From contig SCKJ01000005.1 of the NCBI GenBank assembly GCA_004124875.1, forward strand, positions 186,001 to 250,000: DNA of 64,000 bases. The letters are read 5' to 3'. The DNA is from Fidelibacterota bacterium (GTDB lineage: Bacteria > Fidelibacterota > Marinisomatia > SCGC-AAA003-L08 > TS1B11). Position numbers and translations under genes: made by a program. Below the pieces are notes generated by a model, which searched no databases, was not told the origin of the DNA, and was given only the letters and a program-made list of their open reading frames with translations. Of this stretch, positions 18,066 to 26,551 are shown piece after piece. The first letter of the stretch is position 1; each line of letters opens with the position of its first letter.

Positions 18066-19155
18066 AATTCATCTGGGCCGGCTGCGGGCCAACTACCGCA
18101 ATGTGGCCAAACATGTAGGGGGCGCCAAGGTGTTGGCCATTGTCAAGGCGGACGGCTACGGGCACGGCCTGTTGCCGGTGGCGCGGGCGCTTGACCAGGA
18201 GGGTGTCTTCGGATTCGGCGTGGCGCTCCTGCCGGAGGCGCTGGCCCTGCGCAGCGGGGGGCTGAAGAACTTCATCCTGCACATGGGTTCCTTCGATCCC
18301 GATACGCTCGGCACGTACCTCGATGACGATATCCGGCTTTCCATCCAGAGCATGGAGGACCTGGCGCACCTGCGCGCCCACCACAGCGCTAACGGACGCA
18401 CATTTACGGCGCACTTGAAAATTGATACCGGCATGGGTCGCCTGGGGGTTCCTTACGAGCAGGCCATCGAGGCGTTGGAGATCATTCGTGAGTCGGATTT
18501 CATCAACCTGGAGGGCCTGTTTTCGCACTTTGCCACCGCCGATGAGGAGGAGCCGAGTTTCGTCAGTTACCAGCTTGCCCGCTTCGGGCAGTTCGTGCAC
18601 ATGGTTCAGAAGCTCAGCATTAAAGTCGACTATTTTCATATCGCCAACAGCAGCGCCATAATCCGTCGTCCCGAGAGCCATTTTAACATGGTGCGCCCCG
18701 GACTGATGCTGTACGGTTTGTCCCCTTCGAAACATGTCGTGCCCCCTTTTGAAATCAATCCTGTGATGGAGCTTAGAGCGCCGCTGGTGCTGGTGAAGAA
18801 GCTGGCCAAAGGCATGCCGGTAGGCTACGGCCGGATGTTCCGCACGCCACAGGCGACCCATATTGGCACGGCGCAGCTCGGCTACCATGATGGGCTCCCT
18901 TTCGCCCTGTCGGATAAGGGCCACGTGGGCATTGGCGGCAAAGTCTACCCGCTGGTCGGCAGGGTATCCATGGACGTGTGCAATTTCAACCTGGGGAACG
19001 ATTCCCCACCCATCGGTTCGCAGGTATTAATATGGGGCCGGTCAGATGACCCTCGCCTGACGGCAGGCGGACAGGCGGCACTGGCGGGGCGCAACCCGTA
19101 CGAGCTGCTGACCCAGGTTGGGAACAGAGTGGAGCGTCTATATGTCGACAGTTAG
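18046..19155 (+). CDS. alr: Alanine racemase
   Basis: This PLP enzyme interconverts L- and D-alanine for peptidoglycan. The 369-residue length is typical. The PLP lysine motif is AIVKADGYGHG near the N-terminus, and HLKIDTGMGRLGV is the family's central motif. The catalytic tyrosine region is QLGYHDGLPFALS, with VSMDVCNFNLG after it. The start is a GTG at 18046, 20 bases inside the preceding kinase gene, and its 3' end overlaps the next gene, so the cluster is translationally linked. It supplies D-Ala beside genes that appear to recycle wall fragments. Confidence 0.95.
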   Translation: MYRPTAEIHLGRLRANYRNVAKHVGGAKVLAIVKADGYGHGLLPVARALDQEGVFGFGVALLPEALALRSGGLKNFILHMGSFDPDTLGTYLDDDIRLSIQSMEDLAHLRAHHSANGRTFTAHLKIDTGMGRLGVPYEQAIEALEIIRESDFINLEGLFSHFATADEEEPSFVSYQLARFGQFVHMVQKLSIKVDYFHIANSSAIIRRPESHFNMVRPGLMLYGLSPSKHVVPPFEINPVMELRAPLVLVKKLAKGMPVGYGRMFRTPQATHIGTAQLGYHDGLPFALSDKGHVGIGGKVYPLVGRVSMDVCNFNLGNDSPPIGSQVLIWGRSDDPRLTAGGQAALAGRNPYELLTQVGNRVERLYVDS

Positions 19156-22006
19156 AAAATTTTTCACTTTGCTCATGCCTGCGCTGCTGCTCTTCAGCTG
19201 CGCGCCGGGTCCCGGCACGGCTCCACTGGCCCATTGGCGGACGCAGCCGGTCAACGCATCGGATTTAACCTTGCGCCAGCAGATCGGGCAGCTCATTGCC
19301 CTGCGCATCGAAGGCAAATATTACAGCGGCGACCATTCCTACCGCGCGGACCTCTCCCGCTACGTGCGCGAGGATCAAGTCGGTGGGCTGATTACTTACC
19401 GGGGATCGGTGGAAGGGACCTACGCCAATCTGGTGGAGTTCCAGGCCATGGCGGAAATTCCGCTGCTGGTGGCCGCAGATTATGAGCGTGGAGTGGGACA
19501 GCTCATTGCCGGGGCGACGCAGTTTCCCAGCAACATGGGCATAGCGGCCACCTTTAACGAGCGCAACGCCTATGAGCAGGGCCGCATCACGGCGCTGGAA
19601 GCCCGGGCGCTGGGCGTCCATGTCACCTTTTCGCCGGTGATGGACGTGAACAACAATCCGGAAAATCCTATCATCAATTTCCGTGCTTATAGCGATGATC
19701 CGCAGATCGTGGCCAAATTTGGGGCCGCTTTCATTCGCGGCGCTCAGGACCATGGGCTCATTGCCACCGCCAAGCACTTCCCCGGTCATGGCAACACCGG
19801 CACCGACAGCCACACCTCGTTGCCCATCATCCCCGGTAAATTGGCGGAAATAGACGCGGTGGAACTGCCTCCGTTTCAGGCGGCAAGTGACGCGCAGGTC
19901 GGCATGGTGATGGTGGCGCACATCGCTGTGCCCAGCCTTGAAGCGGAGTTAATCCCGGCGACCCACTCACGAGCCATTATCACAGACCTGCTGCGCGGAC
20001 GCATGGGCTTTAAGGGGATCATTATCACCGATGGCATGGAGATGGGCGCGGTCACGGCCAAGGACTGGGCCGGCGAAGCGGCCGTTAAAGCGGTGCTGGC
20101 CGGGAACGATATGATCTTGCTGCCGCTGCACGTAACCGGCACCATTGACGCCATTGAACGGGCCGTGCTGACCGGGCGCATCAGCCGGGAGCATATTGCC
20201 ACTTCCGCCCAGCGGGTGCTCGATTTGAAAGCGCGCCTGGGCCTGTACGCGGAACGGGGCCACCTGACTCGCCAGGGCGTCCAGCAGATGGTGGGCAACA
20301 GCGAGTCCCTGGCCATTGCCGGCCGCATTGCCGCTGAATCGATTACACTGGTGAAAGATGACGACGGCCAGATTCCGCTGCGGATGGGGCGCAGAGAGAC
20401 CCTGACACACCTGGTGGTATCCATGGACCATAACGTCCGCGAGCAGATGACGCCGTTATGGCAGAATATCGAGTGGACTCTGGGCCAGAAGCGGGTCACG
20501 ACACGCATTGTTAACGAGGAGCTCAGCGCGGCCCGCATTGCAGAGCTCGTTGCCCAGGCCAAAAAGAGCGACAAGGTGTTGGTGTCGTTTCTCGTGCGCA
20601 TCCACATGAACAAGGGCGAGAGCAGCATCGACCCGTCGCACAAGGCGCTGCTGGATGGCCTGCGCGAGGCCGGCATCAAACCGATTGTGGCCAGTTTCGG
20701 ATCGCCTTATCTGCCGGATATTGACCGGATTCCCACCTACATTGTCGGGTATTACTACGGCGCCGTCACTCTCCGGGCCATGGCCGACGCCCTGTTTGGG
20801 CGGGCTGACATTACCGGGCGGCTGCCCATCGATCTCACGCCGGAATTTAAACGGGGCCACGGCCTGGTGCGGGACGCCATCGCCGGCGCATTCGAGCCGT
20901 CATCGCGGAGGGTGGACTTTGGCACGGCCTATGAGGCTGTCCGCAGAGGCATCGATGAGCGGGTGATGCCTGGCGCGCAGATATTTATTGCCCAGGGAGG
21001 CCGGGTGCTGGCCGACACCGCCTTTGGTTATTTCACCTACGATGATGACGCTGCCGAGGTGACCACCGGGTCGATTTACGATTTGGCCTCCGTCACCAAG
21101 GTCCTTGCCGGCGGCACGGTGGCCATGCGCCTGGTTGAGCGCCGCTACCTGGTGCTCGATGAGCCGGTGTGGCACTACTATCCCGAGTTTACCGGCGGCG
21201 GCAGGGAGCTCGTTACTATCCGGCACCTGCTGACCCACTCATCGGGCCTGCGCCCCTTTTTTGAGTTCTGGAAGTTGGGCATTAAGCCCGATGAAGTCCT
21301 CGACTACATCATCCATTCCGAGCTCGAGTTTGAGCCGGGCAGCCAATATCAGTACAGCGACCTGGGCATGGTCCTGTTTACGGCCCTGGCCGAAAGGGTC
21401 ACCGGGAAGCCGTTTGAAAAACTGGTGCGGCAGTGGGTGATTGAACCGCTGCGACTGGAAAATACCACTTACAATCCACCGGACGATTGGCTCGACCGCA
21501 TCGTCCCCACGGAGATGGACACTTCCCTGCGGATGGCGCTGGCGCACGGCACGGTGCATGATGAGAACACCTACTTTATGGGTGGCGTATCGGCCCACGC
21601 CGGCCTGTTTTCCACGGCGCGCGAGCTGGCCCATGTGGGCGCCCTGATCCTCGGCGATGGCCTCATTCTGGGCCAACGGCTGCTACAGCCCGAAACCATC
21701 GGGCAGTTCATTACCGATCAGCAGCTGCCCGCGGGCTCAGGCCGGGCGCTCGCCTGGCAGATGGCCTACGCCACGGGACACTCAGGCGAAAAGTTTTCCG
21801 CCAGCGCTTTTGGCCACACCGGCTACACCGGCACCTCGATCTGGATCGATCCGGCCACCGGCCTCATCGCCGTCCTATTGACCAACCGGGTGCATCCCAC
21901 GCGGGAACGTCGCGGCATCGGCGATGTGCGCCTGGCGTTTTACAACGCCGTGGCCGAGGCGGTGGGGAATGGTGGGAGCCAGTTGGCGGCGAGCAGAAAG
22001 AAGTAG
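19142..22006 (+). CDS. Lipoprotein GH3 beta-N-acetylhexosaminidase fused to a class C beta-lactamase-type serine hydrolase
   Basis: A 954-residue fusion. A signal peptide ends in the lipobox LLLFSC. Residues about 40-390 are a GH3 catalytic domain with the NagZ-like KHFPGHGNTGTDSH dyad loop and IIITDGMEMGAV carrying the nucleophile Asp. A GH3 C-terminal domain follows to about 600. The last ~350 residues are a penicillin-binding-protein-like hydrolase with SVTK (S-x-x-K), YSD (Y-x-N position) and HTGYTG (KTG position). This fusion occurs in Bacteroidota and neighbours. It probably acts on the periplasmic side on muropeptides, removing GlcNAc and trimming peptides, in line with the adjacent kinase and racemase. 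I start at 19142, inside the end of alr, because it yields the lipoprotein signal. The last residues approach repeat DNA. Confidence 0.88.
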   Translation: MSTVRKFFTLLMPALLLFSCAPGPGTAPLAHWRTQPVNASDLTLRQQIGQLIALRIEGKYYSGDHSYRADLSRYVREDQVGGLITYRGSVEGTYANLVEFQAMAEIPLLVAADYERGVGQLIAGATQFPSNMGIAATFNERNAYEQGRITALEARALGVHVTFSPVMDVNNNPENPIINFRAYSDDPQIVAKFGAAFIRGAQDHGLIATAKHFPGHGNTGTDSHTSLPIIPGKLAEIDAVELPPFQAASDAQVGMVMVAHIAVPSLEAELIPATHSRAIITDLLRGRMGFKGIIITDGMEMGAVTAKDWAGEAAVKAVLAGNDMILLPLHVTGTIDAIERAVLTGRISREHIATSAQRVLDLKARLGLYAERGHLTRQGVQQMVGNSESLAIAGRIAAESITLVKDDDGQIPLRMGRRETLTHLVVSMDHNVREQMTPLWQNIEWTLGQKRVTTRIVNEELSAARIAELVAQAKKSDKVLVSFLVRIHMNKGESSIDPSHKALLDGLREAGIKPIVASFGSPYLPDIDRIPTYIVGYYYGAVTLRAMADALFGRADITGRLPIDLTPEFKRGHGLVRDAIAGAFEPSSRRVDFGTAYEAVRRGIDERVMPGAQIFIAQGGRVLADTAFGYFTYDDDAAEVTTGSIYDLASVTKVLAGGTVAMRLVERRYLVLDEPVWHYYPEFTGGGRELVTIRHLLTHSSGLRPFFEFWKLGIKPDEVLDYIIHSELEFEPGSQYQYSDLGMVLFTALAERVTGKPFEKLVRQWVIEPLRLENTTYNPPDDWLDRIVPTEMDTSLRMALAHGTVHDENTYFMGGVSAHAGLFSTARELAHVGALILGDGLILGQRLLQPETIGQFITDQQLPAGSGRALAWQMAYATGHSGEKFSASAFGHTGYTGTSIWIDPATGLIAVLLTNRVHPTRERRGIGDVRLAFYNAVAEAVGNGGSQLAASRKK

Positions 22007-22016
22007 CAGTGGGCCA

Positions 22017-22195
22017 TCTACGTCCGGCAGCGGCCGGACTACGCCGGGTAAACAGTGGCAGTAGCAGCTTGCCCGGCGTAACGGAGCGGAGACGGGTGGC
22101 AGTGGCGGGGGAATAAGTAGCCGTAGCGGGAGCAGGGAAGAGTTGTCAGTAATCAGTTATCCAACATCCACCTTCAATCTTCAATACTCAATGGT
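22017..22195. repeat. Hairpin-rich and heptamer repeat spacer
   Basis: The block holds GTCCGGCAGCGGCCGGAC (6-bp stem), a TACGCCGGGTAA ... TTGCCCGGCGTAA pair around an AGTGGCAGTAGCAG tract, GTGGCAGTGGCGG, and heptamers (ATCCAACATCCACC then TTCAATCTTCAATACTCAAT). The last units extend into the 3' end of the PorV-like gene on the minus strand. Either stem might act as terminator for the convergent genes, but neither has a good T tract. Confidence 0.65.
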
Positions 22196-23203
22196 AAACG
22201 ATAACATGCTAACCGGCAGCAGCAGGGCATAATCGACCCAGGCGTAGTCCACTTTCACTTTCAGCGTCGGCGAAAAGGCGTGGTGCAGACCGGCCCCCAG
22301 CGCCATCCGACCCTGCTGCTGGTCGACCATAAACAGGTTGTGCAACCCGGCTCTTAAAAATAATCTGTTGGACAGAGCGAGCTCGGTGCCCATATCGATA
22401 AATTCGGAATTATCGCTGGGGTGCAGGGCGTCCACCGCCCACGAGAGGCGGAGGTTGGCCGCCTGGATCAGCTCGCCGGACAGGCCCACCCTGAACGTCA
22501 GGGGCAGGGGCCAACGCGACAGCTCATAGACCGCCGGTATCTGGCTGTTGTTGCCGGTCATAATTTCATCGGGATCGGCGAAAAAACGGATGTTGCGCCC
22601 CTCAAGTTTCATCTTGGTGCCGAAATTGGTAATGGCCATTCCCAGGCGCACGCCTTTGAAGGGGGTGAGAAAGAGCGCGCCAACATCAACCGCTACAGCG
22701 TTGGCCGACATATGCCAGATGCGGGAGTTGAGATACTTAAACTGGGCGCCAAAGGAAAACGACTTGGTGAGATTGCGGGCATAGGCCACGCCGACACTCA
22801 GGTCCAGCGCCGAATAAAACTCTCCGGTGCCATCCTGCTTATCGATCGTGCGCACCGCCTCATCGCCGTAGTCCAGAGTGGTGATCTGCATCGCGATGGT
22901 CCCGGCGTTTCCCAGGTTCAGGCCGCCGGCAAAGTGAAAAAGCTTGATGCCCGCAAACCAGTCCATCTGCGAGAAGACCACCTCCTGCACGCCATATCGG
23001 CTCAGTCCCGCAGGATTCGAGTAAATAGCGGCGATATCAGAAACGGATCCGACGGAAGCATCACCCATACCCAGCGACCGCGCGTGCACGCCAATCTTCA
23101 GGAACTGGGCTGTCGATGTACCGGTTTTGGTGTTGGTTTGCGCGGAGGCGACCGTCATCAGGGCCAGCAGCGCCAGGGCATTCAGTTTCATGCGTTTATC
23201 CAT
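22181..23203 (-). CDS. PorV/PorQ-family outer-membrane protein
   Basis: This is a 340-residue beta-barrel with a signal peptide (LNALALLALMTVASAQ). The N-terminal GVHARSLGMGDASVGSVSD with IYSNPAGLSRY is the hallmark of the PorV/PorQ (UPF0164) family, and the rest shows FadL-like barrel strands to the C-terminal SFTIEY. PorV is the T9SS shuttle that carries cargo to the attachment complex; relatives pair with specific cargo. Here its ATG overlaps the stop of the giant T9SS-type cargo gene (TAATG), so the two are made together. The 3' end is touched by repeat DNA. Confidence 0.85.
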   Translation of the reverse strand: MDKRMKLNALALLALMTVASAQTNTKTGTSTAQFLKIGVHARSLGMGDASVGSVSDIAAIYSNPAGLSRYGVQEVVFSQMDWFAGIKLFHFAGGLNLGNAGTIAMQITTLDYGDEAVRTIDKQDGTGEFYSALDLSVGVAYARNLTKSFSFGAQFKYLNSRIWHMSANAVAVDVGALFLTPFKGVRLGMAITNFGTKMKLEGRNIRFFADPDEIMTGNNSQIPAVYELSRWPLPLTFRVGLSGELIQAANLRLSWAVDALHPSDNSEFIDMGTELALSNRLFLRAGLHNLFMVDQQQGRMALGAGLHHAFSPTLKVKVDYAWVDYALLLPVSMLSFTIEY

Positions 23204-26200
23204 TATTTGATGACCGCGAATTTGCCGATCTTTTGGCCCAGATTGGATTTCTCCGCGTCGACATGCCAGATATACATGCCAAATGCGATTTCCATGTTTT
23301 CCTTGTTGAGCAAATTATAGGATTCGCGGCCGTTCCACATGGACTCATTATGCTCAATGGTGGTGACCAGGTCGCCCGCGACCGTGTAAATGCGAATCGT
23401 GCAGACGGGGGGCAGGTTGATAAAATGGATTTCACGGTCTCCGCGTCCTGAGGCAAACCCACTCTCCGGTTCGTAGAGCGACTGCGCCAGGTAGGGGTTG
23501 GGCACCACCGCTATCTGATCGAGAGGGTCTTCCACACTGGAGGGATCGTACAGCCCCTTGCTTGTCGTCAGCAGGAACTCGTCCTCGTATGAAAATGGCG
23601 CGTCTATCTTGATCTGGAAAATATCGCCGCCTATTGGATCCACCGGCGTATCCCCTGCGCCCACGGCAAATTTCAACTGCCAGGTGATGTTTTCCAACGC
23701 CAGGACCGGTTCTTTGAGCAGCACAATGCGGCTCTGTCCGTTTACGTAGGTGCCCTTGATGTCGGTATTTTCCAGGAAGTAGCTCACCGAGGTAATGCTG
23801 TCAGGGTAGGTGACATCGATAATAATGAAGGGGGCCTCCTGTTGGGGATCTTCTGTCACCACGCCCGAAGCAATCGGGCTGTTTTTCCAGTGAATCTCAA
23901 AGGTGTGCGGCCACGGCCGTCCCGGATCCTTGGAGCCCAGTGTCCACAGGCTGACGCTGCCGACGTAGTTCGATTCGCCCATGAGCCAGCCGGTTTCATC
24001 CGAGACTTCGATCAGATCGTCCGCAACATAGAGCCGGATGCCATCAAAGGCCGGGTTCACATCTTCATTGCCCAGCGCCCGGCTCTGCCACACCGGCTGA
24101 TTGTGGTAATCGATGCGCACATCGCTGCCCACCAGGCTGCTGTCGAACTTGATGACGCCAGTGAGGGCGATGTAATCGTACTGCGACGCGCCGATCTCCG
24201 TTGAAGTGCCTTCCAGAGTGATGACGATGTCAACCAGGTGCACGTGCAGGTCCGAGGCCCTGAACCAGTCGTACCCTATGTTGGAATGGACGACGGAGTA
24301 AAGGGTCAGGTCCGTGACGTACATGACCGTATCGGCCGGACCGGAAACGGGGTCACCAAAGTTGATTTTGTAACTGGCACTGTCGCGCACCAGGGCCGGA
24401 TCGATAAATTTGACCGTGATCTGGCCGGAGCCAGGTCCCGAATGCTCAAAGGTCGTCAGCTGCGGATGGATGGTGCCCGGCGAGGGGGCGCTGGGGGTCA
24501 CAATGGCCACATTGGGGTCGGGGGTCAAAATGCCGGTCAGCCGCTCTTCCTTGACCCGTTTGGTGCTTTCCGTGGGCGGAATATCGAAAATGGCCAGGGT
24601 ATCGCCAAAATCATAGGAGACCACGGCATAAAAATAGAGTATTCCGTTTACCGCCGTTTCATCGACATACTCATGCACCAAACCCGTTTCGCTGCCCAGA
24701 TCAAAATGCACGCCCCGAATGCCGACGGCCGATTCACCGGAGATGCCGTCAATGGCATCGAACCGGGCTAGCGGGCGCCATAACACCTTGGCACCGTTGT
24801 TGTCGGTAATGGTGTACACTTCCCCAAAACCCGGATCGGTAGCACGGTAGATCGAGTAGCCCTCAAAATCGAACCCGTAGACGGGGTCCCATGAGTCTTC
24901 CGCCGAGTCGTCCCAGTAGAGCGTGACTTTGCTATCTCCTGCAAATGCCGAGAGAATGGGCCGGTCGGGCGCTTTGGCAAAGCGATACCCACCGTTGTAA
25001 ATCTTCTGCACAATTTGCGCCGTATTGAACAGGTCGGCCTCGTCTTCTCCCATCAACAGGGCAATGGAAAATCGTTGGGTTTCACCGGCATACAGCGGAA
25101 AGTATCCTGATCCGTAGATGAAAACATTATCGGAATTCTGGTTGATGTCAGTAAATGCCGTGGCCGAATCGACCACGCCAAGGGGCCGCACCCGCCTCCA
25201 GATATCGATGTCATCTTCTATTCTTACGGTTCCGTAGTTTTCGGCATTGAAGCTGGTCAGGCCGATCTGGTCCGATTCGTCCAGGTCGGTCCCCTCGAAG
25301 TTGGGTTCCCCCGGCGCAAGGGGATTAAAGCGGTCGCCGGCCGTAGGCACCGTGTCGCCTTCGCCCTCATCGGGTCCGGTGTAGAAGGGGCTATCGGGAC
25401 CGACACCATCAATGCCGACATCGTCCGTGAGAACGTTCCAGTCGTTGTCATTGTCTATGCCGTCAAACATCGATTCGTCCACCAGGCCATCGTCATCGTT
25501 ATCGATCCCGTCCGTAGCGTTGCCGGGGCTTTCCAGAAACATGTAGCCCATCCATCCGGTGCGTCCGCCCCATTGACCCCTGTTATCAGCATCGAAACCG
25601 TAAACCATGTTGATGCGCTTATCGAAGAGCGCCCAATCATCGCCGAAATCCTGGGAGCCGCCAATATGCGGATCGCCAAACATACCGAAGACCACCTTTT
25701 CGTAGTCGTTCTGCGAGGTGTTGGTAATGGCATAAACAAAGAAAATGGCATCGTTGGCCAGGGGGTTGGACCACTGGTAGACGCGCACATCAACACGCAG
25801 GCCCATCCCGCCGATGGTGGTATCATCAGGAAAAGGATAGAACGGGTTGTTCAGGCGTTCGGTAAATTCGAGGTTGTCCCGGTCGTCCATCACAAAGAAT
25901 GCCGCCTGATCTGCCGTGGAGGCTCCCACCTGGTAAGTGCCGGGCCAACTGGTCCAGTTCAGCGGCCAGGTGCCGGGTTCGTCCAGGACGGCCAGGAAGT
26001 CCTGGTTGGGGTTCACGAACCCTTCGACAGGCTCCCACTGCCACCGCGCGCCGGTCTCGGGGTTGGCCTCGGAGCTGGTGCCGCCACTGCCGCCATCACG
26101 CAGCCCGTCTGAGATGATCACGTGCGTCGTGGCCCAAGCCTTGTTGCTCGTATCGTGGGCGATTGGATTGCCGACTTCATCAAAGTAGGGGATAAAATGG

Positions 26201-26541
26201 CCGTTGGTGTCGATGGGCACTTCGATGCCCACAAAGGGGCCGAACTCGTAGGCGTAGCCGTGGGTCGAAAAGGCGGGCCACTCCAGCGAAGGCTCCCTGC
26301 CGGGTTGACCGATGGAGCCGTGGTCCCAGATAATGGTACGGATCTGGTTGCCGGCGATGATATTATCCCGCCGGTCAGGCGCATGATTGAGGATGCCCAG
26401 CGACTTCTGGTAGCTGTTCCAGGCGTCAATTTTGGCCTGCGTCCAGGTTTTGGGTGAGCCGGTCTTGAATTCCTCTGAAATCTGGGCCATCAAGCCGGTC
26501 ATGATCAGCAGCGGCAATAAGAGTGCGTAGCGTAATTTCAA
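23203..26541 (-). CDS. Giant secreted protein with fibronectin-like region and FlgD-type T9SS sorting domain
   Basis: The 1112-residue product starts at a TTG with AGGA upstream and has a signal peptide (LRYALLLPLLIMTGLMAQ). The middle contains a Ca-binding-type acidic repeat (DGIDNDDDGLVDE, DGIDNDNDW). A fibronectin-III-like region follows (KVTLYWDDSAEDSWDP, EGYSIYRATDP, LYFYAVVSYDFGDT). The last ~90 residues (VVPNPYLAQSLYEPES to IGKFAVIK) form a FlgD/Por-type sorting tail. It lies 10 nt after the TonB receptor and overlaps the PorV-like gene. I do not recognise a catalytic domain. A surface-exposed binding partner of the receptor, playing a SusD-like role without homology to SusD, is my inference. 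Confidence 0.75.
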   Translation of the reverse strand: MKLRYALLLPLLIMTGLMAQISEEFKTGSPKTWTQAKIDAWNSYQKSLGILNHAPDRRDNIIAGNQIRTIIWDHGSIGQPGREPSLEWPAFSTHGYAYEFGPFVGIEVPIDTNGHFIPYFDEVGNPIAHDTSNKAWATTHVIISDGLRDGGSGGTSSEANPETGARWQWEPVEGFVNPNQDFLAVLDEPGTWPLNWTSWPGTYQVGASTADQAAFFVMDDRDNLEFTERLNNPFYPFPDDTTIGGMGLRVDVRVYQWSNPLANDAIFFVYAITNTSQNDYEKVVFGMFGDPHIGGSQDFGDDWALFDKRINMVYGFDADNRGQWGGRTGWMGYMFLESPGNATDGIDNDDDGLVDESMFDGIDNDNDWNVLTDDVGIDGVGPDSPFYTGPDEGEGDTVPTAGDRFNPLAPGEPNFEGTDLDESDQIGLTSFNAENYGTVRIEDDIDIWRRVRPLGVVDSATAFTDINQNSDNVFIYGSGYFPLYAGETQRFSIALLMGEDEADLFNTAQIVQKIYNGGYRFAKAPDRPILSAFAGDSKVTLYWDDSAEDSWDPVYGFDFEGYSIYRATDPGFGEVYTITDNNGAKVLWRPLARFDAIDGISGESAVGIRGVHFDLGSETGLVHEYVDETAVNGILYFYAVVSYDFGDTLAIFDIPPTESTKRVKEERLTGILTPDPNVAIVTPSAPSPGTIHPQLTTFEHSGPGSGQITVKFIDPALVRDSASYKINFGDPVSGPADTVMYVTDLTLYSVVHSNIGYDWFRASDLHVHLVDIVITLEGTSTEIGASQYDYIALTGVIKFDSSLVGSDVRIDYHNQPVWQSRALGNEDVNPAFDGIRLYVADDLIEVSDETGWLMGESNYVGSVSLWTLGSKDPGRPWPHTFEIHWKNSPIASGVVTEDPQQEAPFIIIDVTYPDSITSVSYFLENTDIKGTYVNGQSRIVLLKEPVLALENITWQLKFAVGAGDTPVDPIGGDIFQIKIDAPFSYEDEFLLTTSKGLYDPSSVEDPLDQIAVVPNPYLAQSLYEPESGFASGRGDREIHFINLPPVCTIRIYTVAGDLVTTIEHNESMWNGRESYNLLNKENMEIAFGMYIWHVDAEKSNLGQKIGKFAVIK

Positions 26542-26551
26542 TGCAGGTATC

